From contig NZ_VOBQ01000023.1 in the NCBI RefSeq assembly GCF_007833165.1, positions 62,001-126,000 on the forward strand: DNA of 64,000 nucleotides, in the 5' to 3' direction. The stretch is from Caenimonas sedimenti. Lineage in GTDB: Bacteria > Pseudomonadota > Gammaproteobacteria > Burkholderiales > Burkholderiaceae_C. Of the stretch, positions 20,588 to 28,085 are shown in pieces (position 1 is the stretch's first letter; every line of letters starts with the position of its first letter). The position numbers and the translations under genes are program-made. The notes beneath the pieces are model-generated. The model was not told the DNA's origin and did no database searches. It saw only the letters and a list, made by a program, of their open reading frames with translations.

Positions 20588-21301
20588 ATGCGCCAGATCG
20601 TCCTCGACACCGAAACCACCGGCCTGTCGGCCGAAGCCGGCGACCGCATCATCGAGATCGGCTGCGTCGAGCTCGTGGCCCGCAAGCTCACCGGCAACAA
20701 CAAGCATTTCTACCTGAACCCGGAGCGCGACAGCCACGAGGACGCGCTCAAGGTGCACGGCATCAGCAACGAATTCCTGCGGGACAAGCCCAAGTTCGCC
20801 GCAGTGGCGCCGGAACTGATGGACTACCTGGCGGGCGCCGAAATCATCATCCACAACGCCGCCTTCGACGTCGCGTTCCTGAACAAGGAACTCGAACTGG
20901 CCGGCCGCCCGCCCTTCCACACGGTGGCCGGCAGTGTCACGGACACGCTGGCGATGGCCAAGGAGATGTATCCCGGCAAGCGCAACAGCCTCGATGCCCT
21001 GTGCGACCGCCTGGGCGTCGACAACTCCGGCCGCACCTTGCACGGGGCGCTGCTCGATGCGGAACTGCTGGCCGACGTCTACATCAACCTCACGCGCGGC
21101 CAGGATGCACTGCTGATCGACGTGGCCGATTCGGCGTCCGTCGGCATCGTGACCCGCATCGACCTGCGCCAGTTCACGCTGCCGGTGCTGCTCGCGAACG
21201 AGCAGGAGGCAGCCGCGCACGAAGAGGTGTTGAAGCTTCTCGACAAGGCCAGCGGCGGCAAGACCCTGTGGCGCCAGATCGCGGTTTTGCCTGTGGCATA
21301 A
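20588..21301 (+). CDS. dnaQ: DNA polymerase III epsilon subunit (3'-5' proofreading exonuclease)
   Basis: DnaQ is the proofreading exonuclease of the replicative polymerase. The DEDDh exonuclease motifs are visible: ExoI VLDTETTGL at residue 5, ExoII IIIHNAAFDVAFLNKE, and ExoIII HGALLDAELLADVY with the catalytic histidine. A short C-terminal tail would bind the alpha subunit. The length is 237 residues from the ATG at 20588. The tRNA-Val gene begins 28 bases after the stop. Confidence 0.95.
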   Translation: MRQIVLDTETTGLSAEAGDRIIEIGCVELVARKLTGNNKHFYLNPERDSHEDALKVHGISNEFLRDKPKFAAVAPELMDYLAGAEIIIHNAAFDVAFLNKELELAGRPPFHTVAGSVTDTLAMAKEMYPGKRNSLDALCDRLGVDNSGRTLHGALLDAELLADVYINLTRGQDALLIDVADSASVGIVTRIDLRQFTLPVLLANEQEAAAHEEVLKLLDKASGGKTLWRQIAVLPVA

Positions 21302-21328
21302 TTCGCGCTCGTTTTCCAGCAGGGAAGC

Positions 21329-21403
21329 GGGCGATTAGCTCAGCGGTAGAGCACTGCCTTCACACGGCAGGGGTCACATGTTCGATCCATGTATCGCCCA
21401 CCA
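21329..21403 (+). tRNA. tRNA-Val (anticodon CAC)
   Basis: A complete cloverleaf can be drawn. The acceptor stem is GGGCGAT/ATCGCCC with discriminator A and an encoded CCA end. The D arm is GCTCAGCGGTAGAGC, the anticodon stem CTGCC/GGCAG holds loop TTCACAC (anticodon CAC), and the T arm contains TTCGATC. It reads GUG. A tyrosine recombinase gene begins 97 bases downstream, so the 3' end of this tRNA is the likely attachment site of the adjacent element. Confidence 0.95.
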
Positions 21404-21465
21404 ATTTCGCCGATTTCTCTTTGAAATCAATGGTTTAGGCGCACGCTCGCAGCGATTCCTTCAAC

Positions 21466-21483
21466 TGGTCACGGCAGTGACCA
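21466..21483. promoter_or_regulatory. Inverted repeat in front of the recombinase gene
   Basis: TGGTCA-CGGCAG-TGACCA is a perfect 6-base inverted repeat ending 16 bases before the recombinase start codon. The position suggests an operator controlling the integrase or a recombinase arm-binding site. Nothing in the sequence decides between the two. Confidence 0.4.
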
Positions 21484-21499
21484 CTTCTGGAGAATCGAA

Positions 21500-22408
21500 G
21501 TGCGCAAACCAATTGAGAAACGTTTTGACCTTGCGGCGGCCGTGCGGTCCGTCGTGGAACAGCCCGCCACCGAACTGACCGTCGCCGAGCTTGTGCGCGC
21601 GCATTCGGCCGTCAGTTGTGACGGCTCCGACCGCCGGCTGCGCAAGTGGGTCGATGCCTTCGGCACCACCAGTGCCTGGCAACTCACCAGCGAGAGGCTG
21701 CAGGTCGCCGCGCAGGCGATGCTCGAGCACGGCTACAGCCCGGCGGCCGTCAATCGCGACCTATCCAGTCTTGGCTCGGCCTACAAGTGGGCCGGCGCCA
21801 AGCGCATTTGTCCACGCGGTTTCCGAAGCCCCACACTCGGTGTTCCCCGGTTCGACGAGCCCATTCGCCGGGTACATGTCGACCCTGCGAAAGTGGAGGC
21901 CCTGCGGCATGCGTCTCTGGCTCATCCCGACCGGCGCTTTGGTGTCTTCGTGGCGCTGCTCATTGACACCGGCGCGCGCAAGTCCGAAATCCTTGAACGC
22001 CGCGGACGTGAGGTCGACTGCGCTCGCGGCGAGGTTCTCGCTCCAAACACCAAGAACGGCACACCCCGTGTTCTTTTCTTCCGGCCGGAAACCGGGCAGC
22101 TCATCCGGCGAGTGTTCGGCAAGCTCGCGCCGGATCGATTGCTGTTCGAAGGCCGTGAACCGGGTCAGCCCATTTGCTACCGCCGCGCATGGGACGGATT
22201 GCGTCTGGAGGTCGGCTTGCCAGAGCTGCATATTCACGATCTTCGGCACGTGAAAGCAGCCTCGTTGCTGCGCGCCGGCGTGACAATCGGGGTCGCGGCG
22301 CAGGTTCTCGGACACGATCCGGCCGTCCTGTCGCGCCGCTATGGACACCTCGAAACTGAAGCGCTCAGGCGCGCGCAGGAGCAGGCATGGCGCACGATGA
22401 CGAATTGA
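21500..22408 (+). CDS. Tyrosine recombinase (phage/integrative-element integrase)
   Basis: This 302-residue tyrosine recombinase has an N-terminal SAM-like DNA-binding region and a C-terminal catalytic domain. The catalytic residues are seen as R in DTGARKSEI, H-x-x-R in IHDLRHVKAAS, the second H in LGHDPAVLSRRY and the nucleophile Y in that last segment (RRYGHLE). The start is GTG at 21500 with TGGAGA upstream. Its place directly after tRNA-Val identifies it as the probable integrase of a genomic island running rightward. I found no copy of the tRNA 3' end elsewhere in the window by eye. Confidence 0.9.
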   Translation: MRKPIEKRFDLAAAVRSVVEQPATELTVAELVRAHSAVSCDGSDRRLRKWVDAFGTTSAWQLTSERLQVAAQAMLEHGYSPAAVNRDLSSLGSAYKWAGAKRICPRGFRSPTLGVPRFDEPIRRVHVDPAKVEALRHASLAHPDRRFGVFVALLIDTGARKSEILERRGREVDCARGEVLAPNTKNGTPRVLFFRPETGQLIRRVFGKLAPDRLLFEGREPGQPICYRRAWDGLRLEVGLPELHIHDLRHVKAASLLRAGVTIGVAAQVLGHDPAVLSRRYGHLETEALRRAQEQAWRTMTN

Positions 22409-22986
22409 TTGATACAGACAAATCGCCAGATCAGGTGGAACTGATTGACATTGATGATTGGGAGGACTGGCCTTCAGGTTGGGCGTTTCTGGAAGAGCTT
22501 CTGAAGAGCGTCCGAATCTCACGACTCGTCCTTGCTATCGAACGGTACGGTATTCATGGGCATGACCGGTTCGGGATCATCAGGGACTTCGCCCCGGGGT
22601 CTCCCCAGGCCATGGAGGCAATCGACATCCTGTACGACCAGCGCAGCGCGCCGCAAGGACACTTCGTCGTGGGGATCGAAGACTTCGGCTGGCCGGCAGA
22701 CAAAGTTCCTGATTTCAGTCGCATCAGACAGGCCGGTGCAGTCGCGCGCTCAAAGTCGGGTGCAACCAAGCATGAGAACTCATTGCTCGCAATGTTTACC
22801 GCCCTGGTGTTCGCCTGGGAAGGAAGGCTCGGGAACGAGCCTCATCCCACCTTCAAGCGCGAGAGTGACATCGCGCGGCTGCTCGACGACTTTCAGCACC
22901 AGTACCCAGGCTGCAGCAAGAGCAATGTCCACAAAATGTTCCGGCGCGGGGTGGAGATGTTCGGCGAACCCCGGCTGAAGAAGTAA
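22387..22986 (+). CDS. Hypothetical protein of the integrative element
   Basis: This 199-residue protein is not recognised. It is acidic at the N-terminus (DDELIDTDKSPDQVELID) and shows no signal peptide or membrane segment. The ATG at 22387 overlaps the end of the recombinase gene by 22 bases, so the two are probably co-transcribed. The C-terminal part (SNVHKMFRRGVEMFGEP) is basic. A weak terminator-like hairpin follows the stop. Confidence 0.7.
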   Translation: MAHDDELIDTDKSPDQVELIDIDDWEDWPSGWAFLEELLKSVRISRLVLAIERYGIHGHDRFGIIRDFAPGSPQAMEAIDILYDQRSAPQGHFVVGIEDFGWPADKVPDFSRIRQAGAVARSKSGATKHENSLLAMFTALVFAWEGRLGNEPHPTFKRESDIARLLDDFQHQYPGCSKSNVHKMFRRGVEMFGEPRLKK

Positions 22987-22990
22987 CGCC

Positions 22991-23016
22991 AACCTCAGCC
23001 GTTTCCGTTGGGGTTT
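22991..23016 (+). terminator. Weak terminator-like hairpin
   Basis: AACCTCAG (22991-22998) can pair with TTGGGGTT (starting at 23009) with two G-T wobbles. The loop is about ten bases, and the stem is followed by TATTGAGTTTTTGG. It sits just after the hypothetical gene ending at 22986. The stem is weak for this GC-rich genome. Confidence 0.35.
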
Positions 23017-23098
23017 ATTGAGTTTTTGGACAGGCCGGTAGCGACGGACCACTAATCTTCCTGCACTCGCTGCGAGCGTGTGTTGTTGGGAGATTTGT

Positions 23099-23404
23099 AT
23101 GTATGAATCAGAGTGGGTCGCGGCCCTCGAGGCTTGGAGCCTCTTCGTAGAGTGCCACCCGGAACTTGGCTATCGATCGGGCAAGTGGCAGTTCCACAAT
23201 TTTCTTCGTCTGCATCGAAAGGCACTTCAGAGCGCTGACGCGATCCGGTTTGCCAAGCGGCGCTTCTGGATTGCGCACCGGCAACGTTTCCCGGACGCCG
23301 CATTTGCCTGCGCAACCGCGAGCGACATCATTCAGATTGCGCGCCGGTCCACCCAATTCCCGTCGAGAGCCGAGGCTGTGACCGCCCACGAGGGCTCGAA
23401 CTGA
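23099..23404 (+). CDS. Small hypothetical protein preceding the replication protein
   Basis: This 101-residue protein is unrecognised. It begins MYESEWVAALEAW and is rich in aromatic and basic residues (KWQFHNFLRLHRKAL). The ATG at 23099 has TTGGGAG as ribosome site; a GTG further upstream is less likely. The stop overlaps the start of the primase-helicase gene as TGATG, suggesting a coupled pair. A role in replication or its control is only inferred from position. Confidence 0.65.
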   Translation: MYESEWVAALEAWSLFVECHPELGYRSGKWQFHNFLRLHRKALQSADAIRFAKRRFWIAHRQRFPDAAFACATASDIIQIARRSTQFPSRAEAVTAHEGSN

Positions 23405-25656
23405 TGGGCGCGATCGAACGTCTCGGGTCGATGGGGACAAGGCACGCGGAGGCCAAGCGCCTGCTGAGCAAAGGCTTCCGCCTGTGCGCGCTGCACCCAA
23501 TGTCCAAGCGTCCGGTCGGTGAAGACTGGCAACACAGTCCCGTGTCGCATATTGACGAGGATGCTGGTGGCTACGGGATGCTGCTCGCGGCGAACGGCCT
23601 TTGCAGCATCGATCCTGACAATCAGGAACTCGCCAGGGTCGGGCTGCTACGTTGTGGCTTTGATCTCGAAGCCATTCTGGATGCTGGGGTCAGGACGGTA
23701 TCCACTCGGCCGGGAAGCGGAGGACGCTCTACCTTCAGAGCTGGTAGCCGACCACTCAAGTGGATCACCTTCCGCTCCAAGCGTGATGGCGTCGCTCTGG
23801 AGCTCCGGGCGACCTCGATCAACTTGCAGGACACCCTGCCTGGCACGATCTACATGACGCCTGATGGCGGGCCCTACGAGCAGCGATACGCGAGCGAAAG
23901 ACGCCTCGATGTCGCACCATCGCTGCCCGACGAATTCGAAGCGTGGTGGTCCCATCTTTCCACCGACTTGGCCTTCCTGCATGAGCAGCAGCGGTTGTTC
24001 AGCGGTGCCGGGGTTGAGATTTCCGTGTCCGGGGGCGACGGCAATCTGGCCTTTCCCTCCACCTACCGTGTCGAATTCAACTCAAACCACCTTGTACCAG
24101 TCCTGCTCGAGAGAAATGGGTACACGCAGGGTCGCAATGGTCGCTGGGCGCCGCCGCGCGCAACGGGAACTGCAGGAGTCCGACCCATTCCGCATCGCGA
24201 TGGCCTTTGGCAATCTGATCATGCCAGCGACCCGTTGCATGGCACTTTCGACGCCTGGTCCGCGTTCGTGGTGCTCGAACACGGAGGAAACGTCAACGCC
24301 GCGGAAGTCGCTTGGTCGCAAAAGCGGGATGCGGCGCTGGCGGAAGGCTTTGTTGATGTCACTCCATTGGAGCCAGCCGAAAGGGCGTTACCGCCGTTTC
24401 GAAGGAATCTCAAGACTGGCGAGGTGTTGACGCGGAGGGGGAACATCGTGCTTGCCCTGGGTCGCCCCGACCTCTCTGGATTCAGAGTGCGCTTTGACGA
24501 GTTCCGTGGCGAGATCATGATCGCCACGCACGGCCAGGAAAACTGGCGCCCGTTCCAGGACACCGACTACACGGCCATCTGCCTTCGCCTTGAACAGCAG
24601 TTCTTCAGGAACATCGGACGTGAGCTGATCCGGGAGACAGTGGCCTTCGTCGCGGGTGTCGATCGATTCGATTCAGCGGGCCAGTGGCTGGCCGGTTTGT
24701 CTTGGGACGGCGTACCAAGGGTGGAATCCTTCTTCACACGCTGCTTCGGCACGGCGGATACGTCATACACCCGCGCGGTGGCCAAATACATGTGGAGTGC
24801 CATGGCTGGCCGGGTGCTGGTTCCCGGCGTCAAGTGCGACATGGTGCCAGTGCTAGTGGGCGAGCAAGGCATGCGAAAGTCTTCTGCCGTGGCCGCCCTC
24901 GTGCCTTCATCCGAGTACTTCACTACCGTCGATCTGAGTCGAAAGGACGAGGAGCTCGCGCGGCTCATGCGAGGCAAGCTTGTGATCGAGCTTGATGAGC
25001 TGAAGGGACTGAGCACTCGCGAGGCCGAACACATCAAGGCGTTCATCACCAGGCGTCACGAAGAGTGGACCCCAAAGTACATGGAAATGAACGTGCGGTA
25101 CGACCGTCGATGCATCTTCGTCGGGACTTCGAATCGAGATGACTTCCTCGCCGACGACACAGGCAATCGGCGCTGGCTCCCGTTGCATTGCGGCATGTGC
25201 GACCCGAACACCGTGGTTCTGCAGCGTGAGCAGCTCTGGGCCGAGGCGCGGGATCTATTCAAGACGCACGGCGTGATGCATGCCGAAGCCGAGCGACTCG
25301 CTCGGCCAGAACACGGAAAGTTCGTCGAGCACGACGAGTGGGACATCGTCGTCGCCGAATGGCTGAACAACCTCGACTACACGACCGGCTTGCCCTATCG
25401 GTCGCGGCCGTATCTCACCTCCAAAGAGGTACTGAGTGGCGCGCTCAGCATAGCTGTTGCTCAGCAAAGCAAGGCGAATCAGATGCGAGTGCGCCGAGTG
25501 TTGATGCGACTTGGCTATCAACCCGCGAACAAGTACGTCAATGGAATTCGCACGCGCATGTATATCGCCCCTGCTGTGCCGCTTCTCCTCCCTGCGGGGT
25601 CCGCCGCGGGCGGAACCACGGAACATGTCGAGAACGATGCCGAGAACCTGTTTTAG
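23404..25656 (+). CDS. Primase-polymerase/VapE-type P-loop replication protein
   Basis: This 750-residue protein fits the bifunctional primase/polymerase plus virulence-associated-E helicase type found in phage satellites and integrative elements. The N-terminal part (residues about 1-230) has a prim-pol-like start (GFRLCALHPMSKRPVGEDW) and the segment SIDPDNQ. The C-terminal part is the VapE ATPase: Walker A GEQGMRKSSA near residue 485, Walker B VIELDELKGL near 527, and the sensor-like FVGTSNRDDFLADDTGNRR. It would start and unwind replication of the element. Base composition is less GC-biased than in the core genes, consistent with transfer. Confidence 0.8.
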   Translation: MGAIERLGSMGTRHAEAKRLLSKGFRLCALHPMSKRPVGEDWQHSPVSHIDEDAGGYGMLLAANGLCSIDPDNQELARVGLLRCGFDLEAILDAGVRTVSTRPGSGGRSTFRAGSRPLKWITFRSKRDGVALELRATSINLQDTLPGTIYMTPDGGPYEQRYASERRLDVAPSLPDEFEAWWSHLSTDLAFLHEQQRLFSGAGVEISVSGGDGNLAFPSTYRVEFNSNHLVPVLLERNGYTQGRNGRWAPPRATGTAGVRPIPHRDGLWQSDHASDPLHGTFDAWSAFVVLEHGGNVNAAEVAWSQKRDAALAEGFVDVTPLEPAERALPPFRRNLKTGEVLTRRGNIVLALGRPDLSGFRVRFDEFRGEIMIATHGQENWRPFQDTDYTAICLRLEQQFFRNIGRELIRETVAFVAGVDRFDSAGQWLAGLSWDGVPRVESFFTRCFGTADTSYTRAVAKYMWSAMAGRVLVPGVKCDMVPVLVGEQGMRKSSAVAALVPSSEYFTTVDLSRKDEELARLMRGKLVIELDELKGLSTREAEHIKAFITRRHEEWTPKYMEMNVRYDRRCIFVGTSNRDDFLADDTGNRRWLPLHCGMCDPNTVVLQREQLWAEARDLFKTHGVMHAEAERLARPEHGKFVEHDEWDIVVAEWLNNLDYTTGLPYRSRPYLTSKEVLSGALSIAVAQQSKANQMRVRRVLMRLGYQPANKYVNGIRTRMYIAPAVPLLLPAGSAAGGTTEHVENDAENLF

Positions 25657-25950
25657 GGGTCGACCGTCCTTGACGGAGAAGACGCTGGAACAGATGGAAC
25701 ACTTATCACACTGCTATTCAAGAGGAAGCAAGAGTGATGAACCGGAGCCTAGGCGGGCCCTATGTGCGGCTGATGCAGTGAACCGATCCGTTCCGGGCGT
25801 TCCAGGTTCTGGCATCCGCCTCGCAGGGGGCCCCTGGCGGCTCGGTTTGAATCGCGGGGACATTGAGGCCCGACGATCTAGAGTTTTTGAATTTTTGCAT
25901 CTTGAATCTGCAGAAACTTGCGGATTCACAATATGAAAGGGAAAGCGACC

Positions 25951-26553
25951 ATGACCGAACTTCCTGAATCCGATGACGCCTGCCAAAGCACGACGGATCT
26001 AACTGCCTCCGAACGACAGCAACTCGAGCTTGCCGCTGAACTGGCTGCTGCCGCAGTATCCGAAACTGTTGGCCCCACTGTCGTCGGCGCGTTCGTGCTG
26101 CGAGAAAATTCTGTAGTGGCTTTGGCCTATCTAGAACCGACAGCATGGGAGCTGAAGCCGGCCAAGATGGTGACGGGACACAACGGAGGACGAATGGGAT
26201 TCACCGCCGAGGGTCGCAAGGTTGAGTGGATTCCTTCCGACGAAGTCGAAGGCGAGTTCGTGGGGATGTTCGTTCGTCGTAGCGACACCGAGATCAGCAA
26301 CGCCGCGGCTGAGTTTTCGGATAAGGTTTGGTGGAATCGCCATCAACTTTGGCTCGAGAGAATCCAGAGCGGCGAGGAAAGCAGCGACCATCCCAGTTTC
26401 CCAAAGGCCAGAGAGGCAGCGAGACGCATCGAGGCGGAGTACGGCCGGCAGAATCTGGGTTGGAGTGACTTTGACTGGGGAATGCTGAACGGGCGACTAT
26501 CGGCGCTTGCATGGGTACTGGGCTCAGATTGGGATAGCTCACTGGACACGTAG
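25951..26553 (+). CDS. Hypothetical protein of the integrative element
   Basis: This 200-residue protein is not recognised. It is mostly hydrophilic, with an alanine-rich helix (LELAAELAAAAVSE) near residue 25 and a tryptophan-rich C-terminus (GWSDFDWGMLNGRLSALAWVLG). I chose the ATG at 25951 (MTELPESDDA), preceded by AAAGGGAAAG; another ATG at 25933 is in frame. The 294 bases before it hold no gene I can support. Confidence 0.65.
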   Translation: MTELPESDDACQSTTDLTASERQQLELAAELAAAAVSETVGPTVVGAFVLRENSVVALAYLEPTAWELKPAKMVTGHNGGRMGFTAEGRKVEWIPSDEVEGEFVGMFVRRSDTEISNAAAEFSDKVWWNRHQLWLERIQSGEESSDHPSFPKAREAARRIEAEYGRQNLGWSDFDWGMLNGRLSALAWVLGSDWDSSLDT

Positions 26554-26706
26554 TCCCGTTCCAGTGGTGCGGCACTGCCTCTTGCAGGCAGGACGCAGGC
26601 AACCATGAAGTTCGGACCATGCTCTTGGCGCGCGAGAGCAGCGGGGCCAGCGCCTGCAATGCGACGATCGCGCGAGAGGCGCGTTGAGGCTGTGGAGCTG
26701 CGAGCA

Positions 26707-26730
26707 AGAAAAACCCCGGCCATGCCGGGG
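26707..26730 (-). terminator. Strong intrinsic terminator for minus-strand transcription
   Basis: Read on the minus strand it is CCCCGGC-ATG-GCCGGGG followed by TTTTTCTT, a textbook Rho-independent terminator. On the plus strand there is no T-run. No minus-strand gene ends here: the next feature to the right (26907-27302) is on the plus strand. It could serve a small RNA or a gene lost at the island edge. The rest of 26554-26906 shows no gene. Confidence 0.7.
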
Positions 26731-26906
26731 TGCAACCTGTCTGCAATCACGCAGTTCAGGCCCGCTCAGGGAGGAAAAGCGGGAGGCGGTGAAGCCCAGC
26801 CCACTGTAGCCCTCCTCGCATGGGGTCTGGCTGAGGGAACCACCTACGTCATTCAGATGAGAGCGCCCGGGAGGCGACGCAGCTATCATTTCCCCTGGAG
26901 GGTGAG

Positions 26907-27302
26907 ATGCTGACCAAGATGATGCTCGCAGCCGCAGTGATCGCGGCGAGTGGACCTGCTGCTGCAGTGTTCAAGTGCACGGGCCCGACTGGCAAGGTCG
27001 TCTACAGCGACGAACCGTGCGGGGGCCAGATGCAAGTCATTCAGACGAATCAGAACACGTTCGAGCGGACGCCGCTGGAGAAACTGAAGGCGAAGCCGCG
27101 GCCGGCGGAGACGGACTTGGAAAGGCAGATGCGCGAGCACGAGCAACGCGCCCATGCACTCAGTATCCAGCGTGCCGCACGCAGCGAAGAGGCCAACCAG
27201 GCTTGGCGCAATTTCCTGATCCGCCCGCAGGTTGGGTCCGGAAGCAGCACGCCACCCGGCTACGTCAACTACGGGCGCGGTGCGGCGCCCGTCGGACGGT
27301 AG
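26907..27302 (+). CDS. Exported DUF4124-domain protein
   Basis: This 131-residue protein has a cleavable signal peptide (MMLAAAVIAASGPAAA) and then the DUF4124 pattern: aromatic-Lys-Cys, Gly-Lys-Val-Tyr-Ser-Asp, Pro-Cys (VFKCTGPTGKVVYSDEPC). A basic linker and a low-complexity tail follow. The two cysteines could form a disulfide in the periplasm. DUF4124 proteins are common in beta- and gammaproteobacteria and of unknown function. The ATG at 26907 is preceded by GGAGGGTGAG. Confidence 0.85.
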   Translation: MLTKMMLAAAVIAASGPAAAVFKCTGPTGKVVYSDEPCGGQMQVIQTNQNTFERTPLEKLKAKPRPAETDLERQMREHEQRAHALSIQRAARSEEANQAWRNFLIRPQVGSGSSTPPGYVNYGRGAAPVGR

Positions 27303-27347
27303 CGGAGCGTGACGACTGCGGTCTCGCGCGGGCCCGCGGCAACCCCT

Positions 27348-27566
27348 CTATGGCCGCCGCCGGCCCTGCCCAGCGGACCAAAGTGCATGCAGCGTTGGGC
27401 GAAACTCGCCCATCAGATCGACCACCGGCACCTCATAGCTGCCAAGCACCGGGAAACGTGCCACCAACACGCCGTTGGCAACCCTCACATGAAGCAGCTG
27501 CGCCGGCCCGCCCACGGCATCGAGAAAGTCGTACAGGCCTGGCGCTGCGGGCAGTGCCACGGTCAT
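27348..27566 (-). CDS. Small hypothetical protein
   Basis: This 72-residue protein is unrecognised. The N-terminal two thirds has an ordinary folded-protein composition (LYDFLDAVGGPAQLLHVRV). Its ATG at 27566 overlaps the stop of the 45-codon gene immediately upstream as ATGA, which is the main reason for calling both real. The two probably form one transcription unit on the minus strand. Confidence 0.6.
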   Translation of the reverse strand: MTVALPAAPGLYDFLDAVGGPAQLLHVRVANGVLVARFPVLGSYEVPVVDLMGEFRPTLHALWSAGQGRRRP

Positions 27567-27700
27567 CCCCGCGCGAAGTAGATGCGGAGGTACTGGGCCA
27601 CGCGCGCCTCGCTCGGCCGCTTTGCCACGCGCTGCTGCATCACGGCACGCAGGTAGTCGAATTCGCAGGGAAAGTCTTCAGGGTGAGGCGTGGTGTTCAT
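27563..27700 (-). CDS. Mini-gene A: 45-residue protein of a small paralogous family
   Basis: This predicted protein begins MNTTPHPEDFPCEFDYLRAV and ends YLRIYFARG. It shares the pattern CEFD-x-LR-x-x-M, then RP and VA, with the protein encoded at 30188-30382. The DNA upstream of both genes is also alike (ATGCAGGGCATGAA at the start, GCTTCAT about 45 bases further up). A start three codons earlier (27709, MQGMN) is possible. Its stop overlaps the start of the 72-residue gene. No function is known to me. Confidence 0.6.
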   Translation of the reverse strand: MNTTPHPEDFPCEFDYLRAVMQQRVAKRPSEARVAQYLRIYFARG

Positions 27701-28085
27701 GCCCTGCATCGTGCCCGCAGGCCGCCACGGCCGCGATGAAGCACTGCGCGCGGATTTTGTGCGCTATTCCCTCGGTCCCGCTCCATGGTGAGGGGTGCTC
27801 CCCCCTGATGAGGCCTTCGAGCCGCTTGCCGCGCTGGCCTTAGTCGCAGCGCCCATGGGGGCAAGCCGCGTACCCCAATTTTGTCTGATCCCGGGAATGG
27901 ATCGGAGTTTCGCCGTGTTGGCAACGTTCGTTGGGTCCTCGAGGACTAGGTCGAGCCACCCTGCCTCCTTGCGCGCAGGAACCGCCGTCCCCGCGCTCGT
28001 GCGGGCCGCCGTGCCAATGGCGTCCGACTAGCGCAGGCGGCACGAATTGCACATCTGTTGGAACCTGCGTCATTGCTGCGCCGGG
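27701..28085. other. Intergenic region with mini-gene leader and a repeat
   Basis: No convincing gene is seen. The first 70 bases form the leader of mini-gene A on the minus strand. GAGGGGTGCTCCCC near 27790 can form a hairpin. At 27869-27895 lies CGTACCCCAATTTTGTCTGA followed by TCCCGGG, resembling the sequence at 29550-29574 in the same orientation. Confidence 0.5.

Noticed and set aside
25737..25781. A 14-codon frame (MNRSLGGPYVRLMQ) with a GGAAG-type upstream site
   Set aside because: Too short to support, and no neighbour or conservation evidence.
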